Below are positions 23,362 through 34,059 of a DNA stretch of 64,000 bases, piece by piece. Source of the stretch: Paguma larvata (Eukaryota; Chordata; Mammalia; Carnivora; Viverridae). Position 1 is the stretch's first letter. The number at the start of each line of letters is the position of its first letter. The notes under the pieces are model-generated. The model saw nothing but the letters and a program-made list of their open reading frames with translations. It ran no database searches and had not been told where the DNA came from. The DNA lies in contig CM057833.1 in NCBI GenBank assembly GCA_030068075.1, positions 51,151,087 through 51,215,086 of the forward strand, read 5' to 3'. The position numbers and the translations under genes are program-made.

Positions 23362-24890
23362 CACATTAAACATGGTGAACAAAGTTAAATAGGCTTCTTT
23401 CCTGCAAGACCTTTCAGAACCTTTACTGTGCTAATTGCACATTGTAAGTCACAAAGAAGATTATGTGTAGCATTTTCCGTTGTTTGAACACAGTTGAGCA
23501 TTTTACAAGAGGTGTTCCATGTTTGTGTTTGAGCTTCTTACAAGATGTATTCCACGAAAAAGACTTGAAAACCTTTTCGGAAGGTAAGCATTGCCTAAAA
23601 ACCTTGTCAGAGGGTAGGCATTGCCTAAAAACAGCAATCCCACGAGAAACCTCTCTGTTGGAGCCCATCTGGTGTTGACTTTTCATCTGTCAGCTGAAAT
23701 AACTCTATCGCAGCCATCTGAAAGAGATGTTCATTGTCACAAAGTATTTCATCTGACCGCTCTGAGCAAGCACAGACAGCCCTGTTTCCCCATTTGGGTT
23801 CCCAAGACAACTCCAACCCAGCCCTGTTCCTGGAATCTTCTCCTCATGTCTTCACTCACCCAATCTGGCTTTCACCCTTCATGACTTGCTATCTCCACCG
23901 GGCTCTGTGCCTTGGCCTTTTGGTTGCTGTCGATATTTCCAAGAACCTGTTCTCTTTCTGGCTCTGAGACTTAGCTCCTGCGCTGTGTTTTAGAACTCCG
24001 TTTCCTGCACCAAATAGTATGCTCCTATTCCTGTTCACCCAGTCTTAGGTACTAGTGACTTTTGCTTCTCTCTCCTTACACATCCTTTCTAACTTCCCCG
24101 TCGATGCTTATTCTAGCCATGTCCTTGACCTTCATCTGTGGCATGGACCACAGCCATGGTGTAACTTTGACTACTAATGCTTGCCAGGATCACGAAATAT
24201 TGGAAGGACTTCTCTTGCCACATAAAACATAAACCCAGCTACCAGAGTGCACCTTGAATGCTAAGGCTCAGTGTTAGTGCTTGGATCCTTTTTGAGATCC
24301 CCATGGATTACAGGTTATACTGCATTAGTCAGTAGGTAACTTAGAGTCATTCTGCATCAAAAAGCAATGGCATTATGAAACTCGTTTCTTCTCTGTTTTT
24401 AATACCTTTTATTCTGTTATACAACACTCCTTAAATCTTCCTTATTCACATGTTATTAGGAGTCATGACAGTTCTTTGCTTGTAGACTAGAGATTATGAT
24501 TGGCCTGTCATTTTATTTGATCTTCTTTTGTTTTTAGTTATTTTTTCTGTTTAAGTGCCCAAAGCCCTACAGGCAAAAATGCCTTCAAATTAAAATGTAT
24601 TGTTAATATTCCAGACCACACACACTTGATTCTTCATGTGGCTTTGAGTTTTGCTGCTGAGATGATTGTGCATGATATTCTCATGATGAGAAAATGTGAC
24701 CCATTCAGCCTAGTTTTGCAGAAATCCTTTGTTCCCTCAGGCAAACTTGGCATGATTTTGTTTAAGGTTCAGCTGGGATAATCCATATTCTTTCCCCAAG
24801 GTCACTTTTCAAATTTCTTGTCAGGCAGTTTAATGAAAGGTAAGTACCTGACTTCAGAGCAGCCAGAGAGCATGAGTTTCTTGAGATTTT
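23362..24890. other. Unassigned DNA
   Basis: Repeat-poor stretch without a recognised gene. Open frames between 23423 and 23967 on both strands are short and overlap. It includes the 30-bp tandem duplication at 23570-23629. Confidence 0.4.
23570..23629. repeat. 30-bp imperfect tandem duplication
   Basis: Two adjacent 30-base units, each ending 'gcattgcctaaa' and starting 'aacctt', with about four mismatches. On the minus strand this would encode a 10-residue repeat (FRQCLPSDKV/FRQCLPSEKV), but there is no other sign of coding. Confidence 0.85.
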
Positions 24891-24891
24891 G

Positions 24892-24940
<49 letters not shown>

Positions 24941-24958
24941 CAGACAGACAGAGACAGA
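24891..24958. repeat. Compound (GT)n(GA)n(CAGA)n microsatellite
   Basis: GT at 24891-24922 with one CG interruption, GA at 24923-24940, then CAGA units to 24958. Confidence 0.92.
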
Positions 24959-25504
24959 AAGTGAGTGCAGTAAGGAGAATTGAAGAGAGATAACAAGTCC
25001 TTACTCAATGACATCATGAAGCAAGAACATTTAAATATCATATAAAATTGACACAGTTACTTATCAATTGAGAGACAGATACTACCACAAACCGTCTTCA
25101 AAAAGATACCTCAATGCTTATTTTCATTAACCAGGATGAGTACATTTACAAAGGATGTAGAGGACACTGTAGATCTATTTTTAAGGAAACTGGCTTCCCA
25201 TGCTGAAGTAAGACAGGTTTCAGAGGCACCCTCGGAGACGACTGTTGTTTGCCAAGCCCATCTGCGTCTGTTCTGTAAACTCACTTCGTCCTCCACAGCG
25301 ACACTGATCGAGCCTGGACTGTGCTTGTTCCCGGCTGCTCTGCTACAGCTTGGCTCGCCTGCTCTCTCTCTCTGGACATATCTACACATTCTCACTTCTG
25401 AGTCCAGAGTACTTGGCAGTTTTTCCCTACAGGGATTGGTTCCTCTTCTTCCTATCCGCCTAGCCAAAGCTTAGTCATCTCTCATGTCAAATTCATACTG
25501 ATTC
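24959..25504. other. Unassigned DNA with overlapping open frames
   Basis: Open frames of 112 codons (25136-25474, plus) and 118 codons (25111-25467, minus) overlap almost completely. Local GC content is raised, which lengthens chance open frames on both strands. Neither shows a domain I recognise, nor splice or polyadenylation context. Not called as genes. Confidence 0.35.
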
Positions 25505-25620
25505 AATTCTAAACTCCAAAAAGGGTAGAGGCCATGTCTGTTTTATTTCCAATCATTTACCCAGTACCTGGCACATAATAAATTCTCGAGAAGTATTTGT
25601 TGAGTGAAGGGCAAATAGAA
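25505..25620 (+). mobile_element. L2 LINE 3' end
   Basis: 'gtagaggccatgtctgtttt', 'cagtacctggcacataataa' and 'agtatttgttgagtgaa' are the L2 terminal motif. Confidence 0.65.
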
Positions 25621-25639
25621 TGAGTGTGTTTTAAACAGA

Positions 25640-25856
25640 GGGGCACCCGGGTGGCTCAGTCGGTTAAATGTCTGACTTCAGCTCAGGTCGTGATCTCGTG
25701 GTAAGTGAGTTCATGCCCCACGTCGGGCCCTGTGCTGATGGCTCAGAGCCTGGAGCCTGCTTCGGATTCTGTGTCTCCCTCTCTCTCTGCCCCTTCCCTA
25801 CTCATGCTCTGTCTCTCTCTGCCTCTCATAAATGAATAAACATTAAAAAAAATTTA
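25640..25856 (+). mobile_element. Carnivore tRNA-Lys SINE (feliform)
   Basis: 'ggggcacccgggtggctcag', 'gtgctgatggctcagagcct' and tail 'ataaatgaataaac'. No clear TSD could be found. Confidence 0.95.
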
Positions 25857-27425
25857 ATCATGGCCTGCAGAATCAGAAAATCCTTGGGGTACTAAACAAA
25901 AGATCAGGTTTAGCCCCGCTCGAAGTGTCCAGTCCCCCAGTAGGCAGCTCTAATTATTGAACTCTTCATTACCTTCATATGTACTAAGCTCCGACTCTGT
26001 ATCAGTGCTCCACTAAGTTTTACGGGGGATAAAAAGTTAAATCAGCTTGGTACCCTACTCTCCAAAACCTATAGTTTGGTAGAGGAAGTTTGATACACAC
26101 ATCAATAACAGGAGCACAAGATCGAAAGTGACAAAGGTCAAGAGAGGAAAACTATGTTAGATGAGAAGAGGAAAGAGATTAATTATGGAAGAGGATGTTA
26201 AAATGAGACTTGCTGTCTCACTCTGAGAACAATGTGATAGGATCCAAGTACCCAACTGTGTCTCCACTGCCCTAGAGCAAGATTCTAAGAGATCCACCTA
26301 GAGACCATAAGAGATGATGTCCCAAAGGCCAGGCTGGAGGGGGTTTCTTTGGAGAGAATAGTCAGTGTGCTATGAATTGCCTGCCCACTGACTCTGTAGA
26401 TAGAAGAAAAGGAGTTGCTTTCCTTCACCTCAAGCCAAGCAGGGAGCTCTCAGGCACACCGGGAGTTTGGAGGACATGAAGACCTGCGTGTTAACCCAAT
26501 CCAGTCATCTAAAGGTGAGCGTCTAGCCTGCAGCAGAGTGCAGAAAGAGGAATGCATCGGAGACAAGCTGCAGTTCCACAAACAGCAGCGCGAACATTTG
26601 TGTTTTCTAGGAAGGAAAGATGTAGATCCCACGAGAAGGAGCTCATCTGAAATCTTCTCAAAATGGATCATGCTCAAAGAGACGACCCAACAAGGAGAAA
26701 GGGCCCAATGGAGGGGGTCTGTGTGGGGCATGTTTGCAAGTCCAGGCCTGGGAGTAGCTCACAGAGCAGCTGCCAGGAGACAAGCATAGTGTACATGGGA
26801 GCGGGGGAGGAGGCTGCCATCTGAGGTCTCAGTGGGATGCTCTCCAGAAAACCCACAAAAGCGCTTCATGAGAGCTCGCATCCGGGGGAGCGAAGTACAC
26901 TGCAGCTGCTCCAGCCATGTAAAACGGTGCCACTTTCCCTAATCCCCTGCGCCTTGGCCTGAATCTAAGGGCTTAGACAAGCCAGCAGCCACTGAGCAGA
27001 AGGGGTAGCTGGGAACTGATGAAGAAGCCGACCAGGAACACCGCCGCCTCCTCTGTGGGCATCCCCGCCTAGGTCAGGCCCCCACTGGGAGAGAAGAGAA
27101 GCTTTATATTGGACAGGAGTCTGAAGTTGTGATGGTTACCCTGGACCAGGCTTAAGTTATGTGATTATTAGGCTAGAGTGGACTTTTTAATGCCAAAACA
27201 AAGGGACTATTTATTATCTAAGCATGACTGGAAAAGCCATGGGGCCTGCACAGTATTTTATCCAGGAAGGGTTTAAACTAAGGACTAGGAGGAGAGAAAG
27301 AAAATTGTTGCTGTCTGATTATATCTATGTAGTGACAGGTTCATTCAATGAAACCGGTTATAATTCTAGCTGAGGATATCTGTGAAGGGAAGGAAAGAGA
27401 AGGGATGGGAAAGATTATTTTTTAA
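25857..27425. other. Unassigned, repeat-poor, locally GC-rich DNA
   Basis: About 1.6 kb. The first part (25990-26170) weakly resembles the L2/CR1 motif ('tgtatcagtgctccactaag'). 26400-27110 is GC-richer than its surroundings and free of SINE or L1. It holds overlapping open frames at 26415-26789 (124 codons, plus) and 26450-26731 (minus), without recognisable domains. Could be a non-coding exon or regulatory sequence; nothing in the sequence proves it. Confidence 0.35.
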
Positions 27426-27429
27426 TTTT

Positions 27430-28910
27430 ATGTTAAAATGTAACACACATACAGAAAGTGCATTTATCATAAGCATGCAACCAAATTGAATACATCCATG
27501 TAACCAGCGTTCAGATCAAACTATAACCACCACCCGTCCTCCCCCGAAACCCCTTTGGACTCCCTCTCAGTCACTACGTCTCCATCAGGTAGCTACTATC
27601 CTGACTTCTAATAGAATAGATGAATTTTGGTTTTTTGTAGTTTCTATAAATAGAATCCTACACTATATTCTTTTGTGTCTTTTTTTTTTTTTGCTCATTT
27701 TCTTTATGAGATTCATTCACGTTGTCTTAGATCTTTTCTTTTCCTTTTTTTTTTTAATTTTAGAGAGAGAGAGAGCTCATGCATGTGGAAGAAAGGGGAA
27801 ATGGGAGAGGGAGAGAGAGAATCTTAAGCAGGCTCCACGCTTAGCACGGAGCCTGACATGGGGCTCGATCCCACCATCCTGGGATCATGACCTGAGTCAA
27901 ACTCAAAAGTCAGACACTCAACTGACAGCCACCAAGGCACCCCCTAGATCTTTTCTTTTCATTGCTGTATAGTATCCCTTTGTGTGACTACACTATGCTC
28001 TAGCCATACTTCTACAGATGGGCATATAAATACTGCTGTTATAAATGTTCTAGTATATGTCTTTATAGCTGAGTATATACCCAGAAGTGGGAGTTGCTGG
28101 TTGACAGACTATGCACACATTCTGTGTGAGTAGATATCGCAAAAACGGTTGTATCAATTTTCGCTCCCAGTGTTTGTGAGTTCTGTTGCTCCACCACGTC
28201 ACCTGCACTTGGTATTTTCCTACTTTTTAACTTTATTCATTCCGATGGAAGCAATGGTATCTCATAGTGGTTTTAATTTGCTTTCGCTTGAAAACCAATA
28301 AAGTTGAGCATGTGTTTCATGTTTATTGGCCATTTTTCTACCTCTCTGTGAGGTAACTAAGTTTTTTTGAACTTTTTCCTAAATAGTCTTTCTCTTTTAT
28401 TCTTATTACCTTGCAGGAGTTCAATATATATGTTTGATATTAAGTCTTTGTCAGATATAGATATTGTGAATATTTTCTCTCAATCTGGGCTTCCTTCTTA
28501 CTGTCTGAATATATTTTGATGAAAGAGTGTTATTAATTTTAACATAGTCCAATGTATACATTGGGTAGAGATTCAGATAAAAAAATTTTTTCATGGATAT
28601 ATCCAATTCACCAATACTATTTATGAGAATAACTACCTTTCCTCAATCGTGTTATATTTGCCATAAATTAGATTCCACATATGTGTGGGTCTGTTTCTGG
28701 ACTTTTTTCTGTTCTATTGATCATTTATCTATCTTTGCACAAATATCATCCCATTTTAATTATTTACTGTGGTTTTCTAATAGTGATATCCAGTAATGGG
28801 ATTACTTTTCAAGAATTCCTTAGAAATCCTGAACTCTTTGTATTTCCACATAAAATTTAAATCATGTTCATAATTTTATATGTCAATTATACCTCAATAA
28901 AGCTGAAATT
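27430..28910 (-). mobile_element. Old L1M fossil, minus strand
   Basis: Antisense L1 3' region and ORF2 tail: 'acatccatgtaaccagcgtt', 'gctactatcctgacttctaa', 'gctgagtatatacccagaag', 'tggtatctcatagtggtttt', 'atgtgtgggtctgtttctgg'. A SINE (27744-27944) interrupts it. No reading frame survives. Confidence 0.75.
27744..27944 (-). mobile_element. Carnivore tRNA-Lys SINE inside L1
   Basis: T-rich tail, GA tract, 'gcaggctccacgcttagcac' and degenerate head. Perfect 16-bp TSD 'tagatcttttcttttc' at 27728-27743 and 27945-27960. Confidence 0.95.
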
Positions 28911-29244
28911 AAAACGAATAAGTAAAATCAGCTCATAATTTCTGCAAAAAAAAAAAAAACCTGGCTGGAATTTTGATTGAGTGAGTTTTGAATTTATATA
29001 TTATCTTTTGGGGAAATTTATATCTTTAAAATATTTAATTTTCTAATTCATAAGCATGATATATCTATTTAGTTCTTTACTTTCCATAATGTTTTCTGGC
29101 TTTCAGTATAGAGCTCTTACACAATTTTTGCTATAATATTTCTTATGTAGTTTGTGCTTTTATGCTATTGTAAATAGTATTGTTTTTTAACTTCCATTCT
29201 CTCTTTTGTCGGTATATAAAAATATAATTTATTGTATATTGCCT

Positions 29245-29435
29245 TTGTGAAGAATAATTTTTTGAAGAACTTTTATGTGCTAGGTACTCAGTATGATATT
29301 TTCATTAATATTTTCTCTTTTAATATTTACCACAATCTTGCAGGTATATTTCATCGTCATTTGTTAAAGAACACTGAGGTTCAGGAAAAGCAAGAAATTT
29401 TCCCAATGTCACACAAAAGTATTTGAATTGATTTT
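29245..29435 (-). mobile_element. MIR fragment
   Basis: 'tatgtgctaggtactcagta', 'cacaatcttgcaggtatatt', 'aacactgaggttcaggaaaa' match antisense MIR order. Confidence 0.55.
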
Positions 29436-29520
29436 AAAGAATACATTGTTTTTCTTATTTGAAGACAAGTGATGGGAAAGGCCATCCAGGCATAGAAACT
29501 GTCATTAACAAGGCAAGAAA

Positions 29521-29576
29521 GGCAGGGAAGAGAGGGGAAGGGAGGGGAAGGGAAGGGAAGGGAAGAGAAGGGAAAT
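29521..29576. repeat. (GGGAA)n polypurine tract
   Basis: About 55 bases of GGGAA/GGGGA units, all purine on the plus strand. Confidence 0.9.
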
Positions 29577-29648
29577 AGAGATGTTCCTTCTAATTAGCAA
29601 CTACGCATATGACACAATGAAAAATAAAGTCAAAAAGGTAAATCAAGG

Positions 29649-29905
29649 GGTGCCTGGGTGGCTCAGTTTGTTAAGCATCCAACTTTGGCTCAGGTCGTGA
29701 TCTCACGGTTTGTGGGTTTGAGCCCCACATCGGGCTCTGTGCTGACAGCTCAGAACCTGGAGCCTGCTTCAGATTTTGTCTCTCTCTCTCTCTCTGCCCC
29801 TCCCCTGCTCACTCTCTGTCTCTCTCTTTCTCAAAAAATGAAGAAACATTAAAAACATATTAAAAAAATAAACAACCATAAGAAAGAAGAAAGAAAGAAA
29901 GAAAG
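29649..29905 (+). mobile_element. Carnivore tRNA-Lys SINE with expanded tail
   Basis: Head 'gtgcctgggtggctcagttt', body 'gtgctgacagctcagaacct'. The A-tail extends into (GAAA)n at 29881-29908. TSD 'aaaggtaaatcaagg' (29634-29648) and 'aaaggtaaatcgagg' (29906-29920), one mismatch, which shows the GAAA run belongs to the SINE tail. Confidence 0.96.
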
Positions 29906-29920
29906 AAAGGTAAATCGAGG

Positions 29921-30400
29921 ACCCCAACTGTAGAGTTTCCTAATTAAATATGAGAATCTTTGCTTTTTGGCCTCCAGCCTTGTGGGATTTGGCAAATCTG
30001 GAACAGAAAATTGGCAGTGGGATTGAGACTCACCATGTCTACAGTTTTGTCTCTCTAGCTGTGTGAAAGTCCCCAGACCTCAGCTGTTTCTCTGACCCCA
30101 GCAGCCACTTCACCCTGGGCAAAGTCTGGTTTGTCGCCCTCTTGCTTGCCAAAACTTTGGCCAAAACTCTTAAAAAGAAAGCCATCTGCAGACCCTCCCC
30201 TCAGATCTCATGGTTTTCCATCTTTGGAATCTTAATCCATCTAGTCTTCTTTGCTCCTATAGTTCTCTGAAGCTTGACATTGATGGCTTTTGTATTTTAG
30301 CTAGTTTTTCTAGTTGCTCTTGACAGGAGTTTTGACTCACCCCATATTTCTCCATTCTAACCAGGAGCGGAAGTCAGGCTTTGCTTTTTATGTTTCTATC
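29921..30400. other. Unassigned DNA
   Basis: No gene or repeat recognised. Confidence 0.4.
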
Positions 30401-30488
30401 GAGAGAGTGTTTTTCAATAATTACTCTTATAAGGATATAATTTATATGCAATAAATACAAAGACCTCAAGTGTAGAGTTAGATAAGTT

Positions 30489-31649
30489 GTTTTGTTGTGT
30501 TTTGCTTGTAACTGTATTCATCTCTTTTTATTCTCTTGGTAATCTCTTCCAGAGTTAACTACTTCTGTTTGTAGGTGATGAAATGTGTAAGGAATCAACT
30601 TCAAATATTGGCACAGCTATGAGCATGGTCTTTCCCTTTACTTGAACTCTGAATTAAGATTTTTGGTTCTTGTTTTTTAGGTTCCAGTCCCAGAAGTAGC
30701 TTTCATTGTAGAAGTTATCTGCTGGCAGTCTTATGCTTTCGAGCAGTATTCTACAACCAGGCTCTAGCTACTCCATAAACTTAACTATGTATTAAACTAA
30801 GAGGCATTCTCTCAAATGAGTTTAAATGCATTTTATTTTTAGACAACCTACATGACACATTTTTTTTCTTTAAAGCAATGCCTCTGCTCCAAATAAATCA
30901 AGGTCAAAAATAACTGAAGGCTCCGAGATGACATCAGTCCTATTTGTCTAAGTTGTAAGGTATCGTGAGCAGCCAGTTATGACAACAGGTGATACATCCA
31001 AAGTCATAGCAAGTTTGTTAACAGTTTTCCATTTCTAAACCATCCTTAAAGAAAATCATATATAAGGTCAGGCCATCCCCATGGTAGTCCAGCCTAGCAG
31101 CCACACCGTCTGGATTCACGTTGGAGCAATAAAGAACTAGTGGTTTTTGAAATTAGCAAAGATAGGCTTAATTTGTTCCACAGCCCCTGTCATAAAAGGT
31201 TATACTCTTTCTGGCCTCTGTTCTTCCAGTTTGCCTTTGGTTGATTTCATGTGGTCTTTGATGTACTTCTTGTAGGCTTCTTTTGTGAAACTAGTTTCCC
31301 GCAAGTAATGGTTCATGACAATATCAACACCAGTGATTACTGTGTTTTCAGTACGGAGCTTTTAGCGCAGTCATTTCCAACAATGAGCAAGTCATCAATG
31401 TTACCCTCTGTCCTACTGACCCTTTTCTCCCCCACCTCTAGGCACAGCCTATGGCCCACCTTCCAGATCTTGTAGATATTGTAGAACTTCTCATCATGGC
31501 TGATGAGGTCTGGTTATGTGATCATGATCGTGGCTGGAGAGAGATGATGGAGGCGCTAGCTTAGCAGGAGCTGGGAGCTCTGAGTGAGCGTGGTTCTGCT
31601 AGAACCACACTTGGAGGGGGAAGGGGGAGCGGAGGAGAGCAGGCAGAAA
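30489..31649 (-). pseudogene. TPT1P: TPT1 (translationally controlled tumor protein) processed pseudogene
   Basis: Intronless retrocopy of TPT1 mRNA. The parent encodes a 172-residue cytosolic calcium- and tubulin-binding growth protein. On the minus strand it starts near 31649 with a pyrimidine-rich 5' UTR ('gctaagctagcgcc' at about 31560). The relic start codon is at 31525-31523, and the CDS ends at TAA 31020-31018. Recognisable peptide pieces include 'LISHDE', '[20 protein letters not shown]' and '[11 protein letters not shown]'. Codon 4 is a stop (31516-31514), a second stop replaces a Lys after PERV (31202-31200), and indels shift the frame, so no TCTP can be made. Beyond the CDS the proximal AATAAA (30837-30832) is followed by about 300 more bases and a second AATAAA (30532-30527), so the template was the long 3'-UTR mRNA. 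TSD 'agagttagataagtt' at 30474-30488 and 31650-31664. Confidence 0.93.
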
Positions 31650-32207
31650 AGAGTTAGATAAGTTTTGATAAAGGTTTACATCTTCATAACCAACACCCTA
31701 ATCATGATATAGACTATTTCCATTGCATCTGAACATTCTTCATGACCTTTTCTCTGTAAACTTATGGAAGGAACCATTGTTATGATTTCTATCATAAAAG
31801 CCTAGTTTTGCTTTTCTTGACTTTCAGATAAATGGAATCAGACAATATGTTCAATATTGTGTCTGGCCTCTTTTACTCAGCATAATGTTTTTGAGCTTTA
31901 TCCATATTGTTACATTTATGAGTAGTTCATTTATATTCCTGAGTAGAGTTCAGGATTATGAATACACCATATTGTCTATCCTATCTTCTGTTCATAGACA
32001 TTCTATATATGTTGACTTGTGATTACTATAACTAAAGTTGCTATGAACATTAATGTACAAGTTTTCTTGTGGAATATAGTCTCATTTCTCTTAGATATAT
32101 ACCTAAAAGCAGAATTGCTGAGTCATATAGTGAGTGTAAGTTTAACTTAATAAGAAATATATGGAATATATGGAAGTTCCAGTTGCTTTGGAACTATATA
32201 CATTTCT

Positions 32208-32427
32208 GGGGTGCCTAGGTGGCTCTATCGGTTAAGTGTCTGACTCTCGATTTTGGCCCAGGTTGTGATCTCACAGTTCCTGAGTTCGAGCCCTGTGTGA
32301 GGCTCCGTGCTGACAGTGTGGAGCCTGCTTGGAATTCTCTCTCTCTCTCCCTCTCTGTCCCTCCCCCACTTACCCATGTGTGCTCTCGCTCTCTCTCTCA
32401 AAATAAAAAAATAAACTTAAAAAAAAT
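32208..32427 (+). mobile_element. Carnivore tRNA-Lys SINE
   Basis: 'ggggtgcctaggtggctcta' head, feliform body, CT tract. TSD 'aactatatacatttct' (32192-32207) and 'aactatatatattttct' (32428-32444). Confidence 0.94.
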
Positions 32428-32440
32428 AACTATATATATT

Positions 32441-32866
32441 TTCTAGGGTGGCCACAACACAGTATCACAACTGGATAGCTTAAAACAACTGAATCTACTG
32501 TCTCACAGTTCTAGAGTCTAGACATCCAAAATCAAGGTATTAGGAAGGCCGTGCTCTCTCTAAAGTCTTCAAAAGAGGATCTTTTTTCTCTTGCAGCTAT
32601 TGGTAGCCTCAGATGTTCCTTGGCTTCTGTCACTCTAACCTCTGCCTCATCTTTACATGACTTTCTCTTTCTATCTGTCTTCAATGGTCATCTTCTTATA
32701 TGGACACCAGTCATACTGGATTGGGGGTCCAAGTTCTGATTCACCACATTTCCTAATTACATCTGCAATGAGCCTGTTTCCGAATAAGGTCACATGCTGA
32801 GGTACTGGGGGTTAGGAATTCAACATATCTTTTTTGATGGGGCATGGTCCCACCAAAGGATGAGAT
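32441..32866 (-). mobile_element. MLT1-type (ERVL-MaLR) solo LTR fossil
   Basis: 'tctagggtggccacaacaca', 'ctcacagttctagagtctag', 'gacaccagtcatactggatt' and 'aggtcacatgctgaggtact' give the antisense MLT1 order. It lies inside the L1 fossil, which resumes at about 32870. Solo, no internal genes. Confidence 0.75.
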
Positions 32867-33514
32867 ACTAGATGTACCCTTCTCAACATCTAGTGCTATC
32901 AGTCTTTTAATCTTTTACATTTTAGTGACTATGAGGTAGTAGTTAGTTGTGACTGTAATTTGCATTTATCTGATGACTAACGGTGTTGAGAATCTTTTTA
33001 CTTATTTTTTGGTCATCTATATATATCCTTTTCTATGAACTGACTCTGCAGGTTTTTAACCTATTTAAATTTTTTTTGTGTTTTCAGTAGTGCTATGCTG
33101 GTAATGTATTGTGAATGTTTTCTTTCTTTCTTTCTATAGCTTACATTTTCACTCTTTAAATTTTTCTTAATGTCATAGCTAAGAAATTTTGGCTATGCAA
33201 ATTATGTATAGATAGTCTCCTATGTTTTCTTCTGTGAGTTTTATAGTTTTAACATTTACATTTAAATCTATAATATGTTTAAGTAGTGAGAACATATGGG
33301 CTTGTCCAATCTCAGAAGGAGAGGATTCAGTCTTTCATTAAGGATGAATGTTAGGCATAGGTTTTTCAGAGACGTTCTTACTAGATTGAGGAAGTTCCCT
33401 TCTAGAAAAGAAAAGATGGTGAATTTTTTCAAATGCTTTTTCTGCAACTATCAAAATGATTCTATGATTATTTTTCTCTTTTATGTAAGTAATATGGTGA
33501 ATCACATTATTTTT

Positions 33515-33643
33515 TTAATTTTTAAAAAATTTTTATTTATTTTTGAGACAGAGAGAGAGACAGAGCACGAGCAGGGGAGGCGCAGAGAGAGACACACACA
33601 CAGAATCCAAGGCAGGCTCCGGCCTCCGAGCTGTCAGCACAGA
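33515..33643 (-). mobile_element. Carnivore SINE 3' half (left arm of an inverted pair)
   Basis: Contains the tail, GA tract and body up to 'gagctgtcagcacaga', then stops. The tRNA-like head is absent. Confidence 0.9.
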
Positions 33644-33659
33644 ATCTTGTAGATATTGT

Positions 33660-33798
33660 CAGATGGGCTGACAGCTCGGAACCTGGAGCCTGCTTCGGAC
33701 TCTGTGTCTCCCTCTCTCTCTGCCCCTCCCTTGCTTGCCATCTGTCTGTCTCTCTCTCTCTCTCAAAAATAAATGAAAATATTTAAAAACTTTACAAA
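33660..33798 (+). mobile_element. Carnivore SINE 3' half (right arm of an inverted pair)
   Basis: Starts at 'gggctgacagctcggaacct', close to the point where the left arm stops, and runs through the CT tract to 'aaaaataaatgaaa'. No tRNA-like head. The two arms form an inverted repeat of roughly 125 bp with a short spacer. Confidence 0.9.
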
Positions 33799-33863
33799 AA
33801 ACACAAATTATTCTCTTTTTTTCTCTAGTGTCTAATCTTTTAAAATATATCAAGTGAATTTTA

Positions 33864-34055
33864 CTTTTTTTATCTTTACTTATTTTGAGAGAGATGGAGA
33901 GAGACCAGGAGAGGGGCAGGGAGAGACAGAGAGAGAGGATCTTAAGCAGACTGTGAACTATAAGTACAAAGCTCAATGCGGGCCTCGATCTCAAGAAATC
34001 AAGACTGACCCGAAACCAAGAATCGGACGCTTACCTGACTGAGCCACCCAGGTCC
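33864..34055 (-). mobile_element. Carnivore tRNA-Lys SINE, diverged
   Basis: GA tract 'gagagagatggagagagacc', 'gatcttaagcagactgtga' and head 'gactgagccacccaggtccc'. Confidence 0.88.
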
Positions 34056-34059
34056 CCTT

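Larger units (their letters stand above)
30401..33512 (-). mobile_element. Old L1M fossil, minus strand, multiply interrupted
   Basis: Antisense L1 text resumes across each insert: 'aaggatataatttatatgca' (30433), then after the TPT1 retrocopy 'cttcataaccaacaccctaa', 'ctcagcataatgtttttgag', 'gttgctatgaacattaatgt', and after the SINE and MLT1 'gtgactgtaatttgcattta' and 'ttatgtaagtaatatggtga' near 33490. The jump near 33290 ('...atatgggcttgtccaatctc...') suggests an internal deletion in ORF2. No reading frame survives. It is the oldest layer here because the pseudogene, a SINE and probably the LTR all landed in it. Confidence 0.7.

Noticed and set aside
25640..25856. Target-site duplication for this SINE
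   Set aside because: Flanks 'aaacagag' and 'aatttaatca' do not match well enough to call one.
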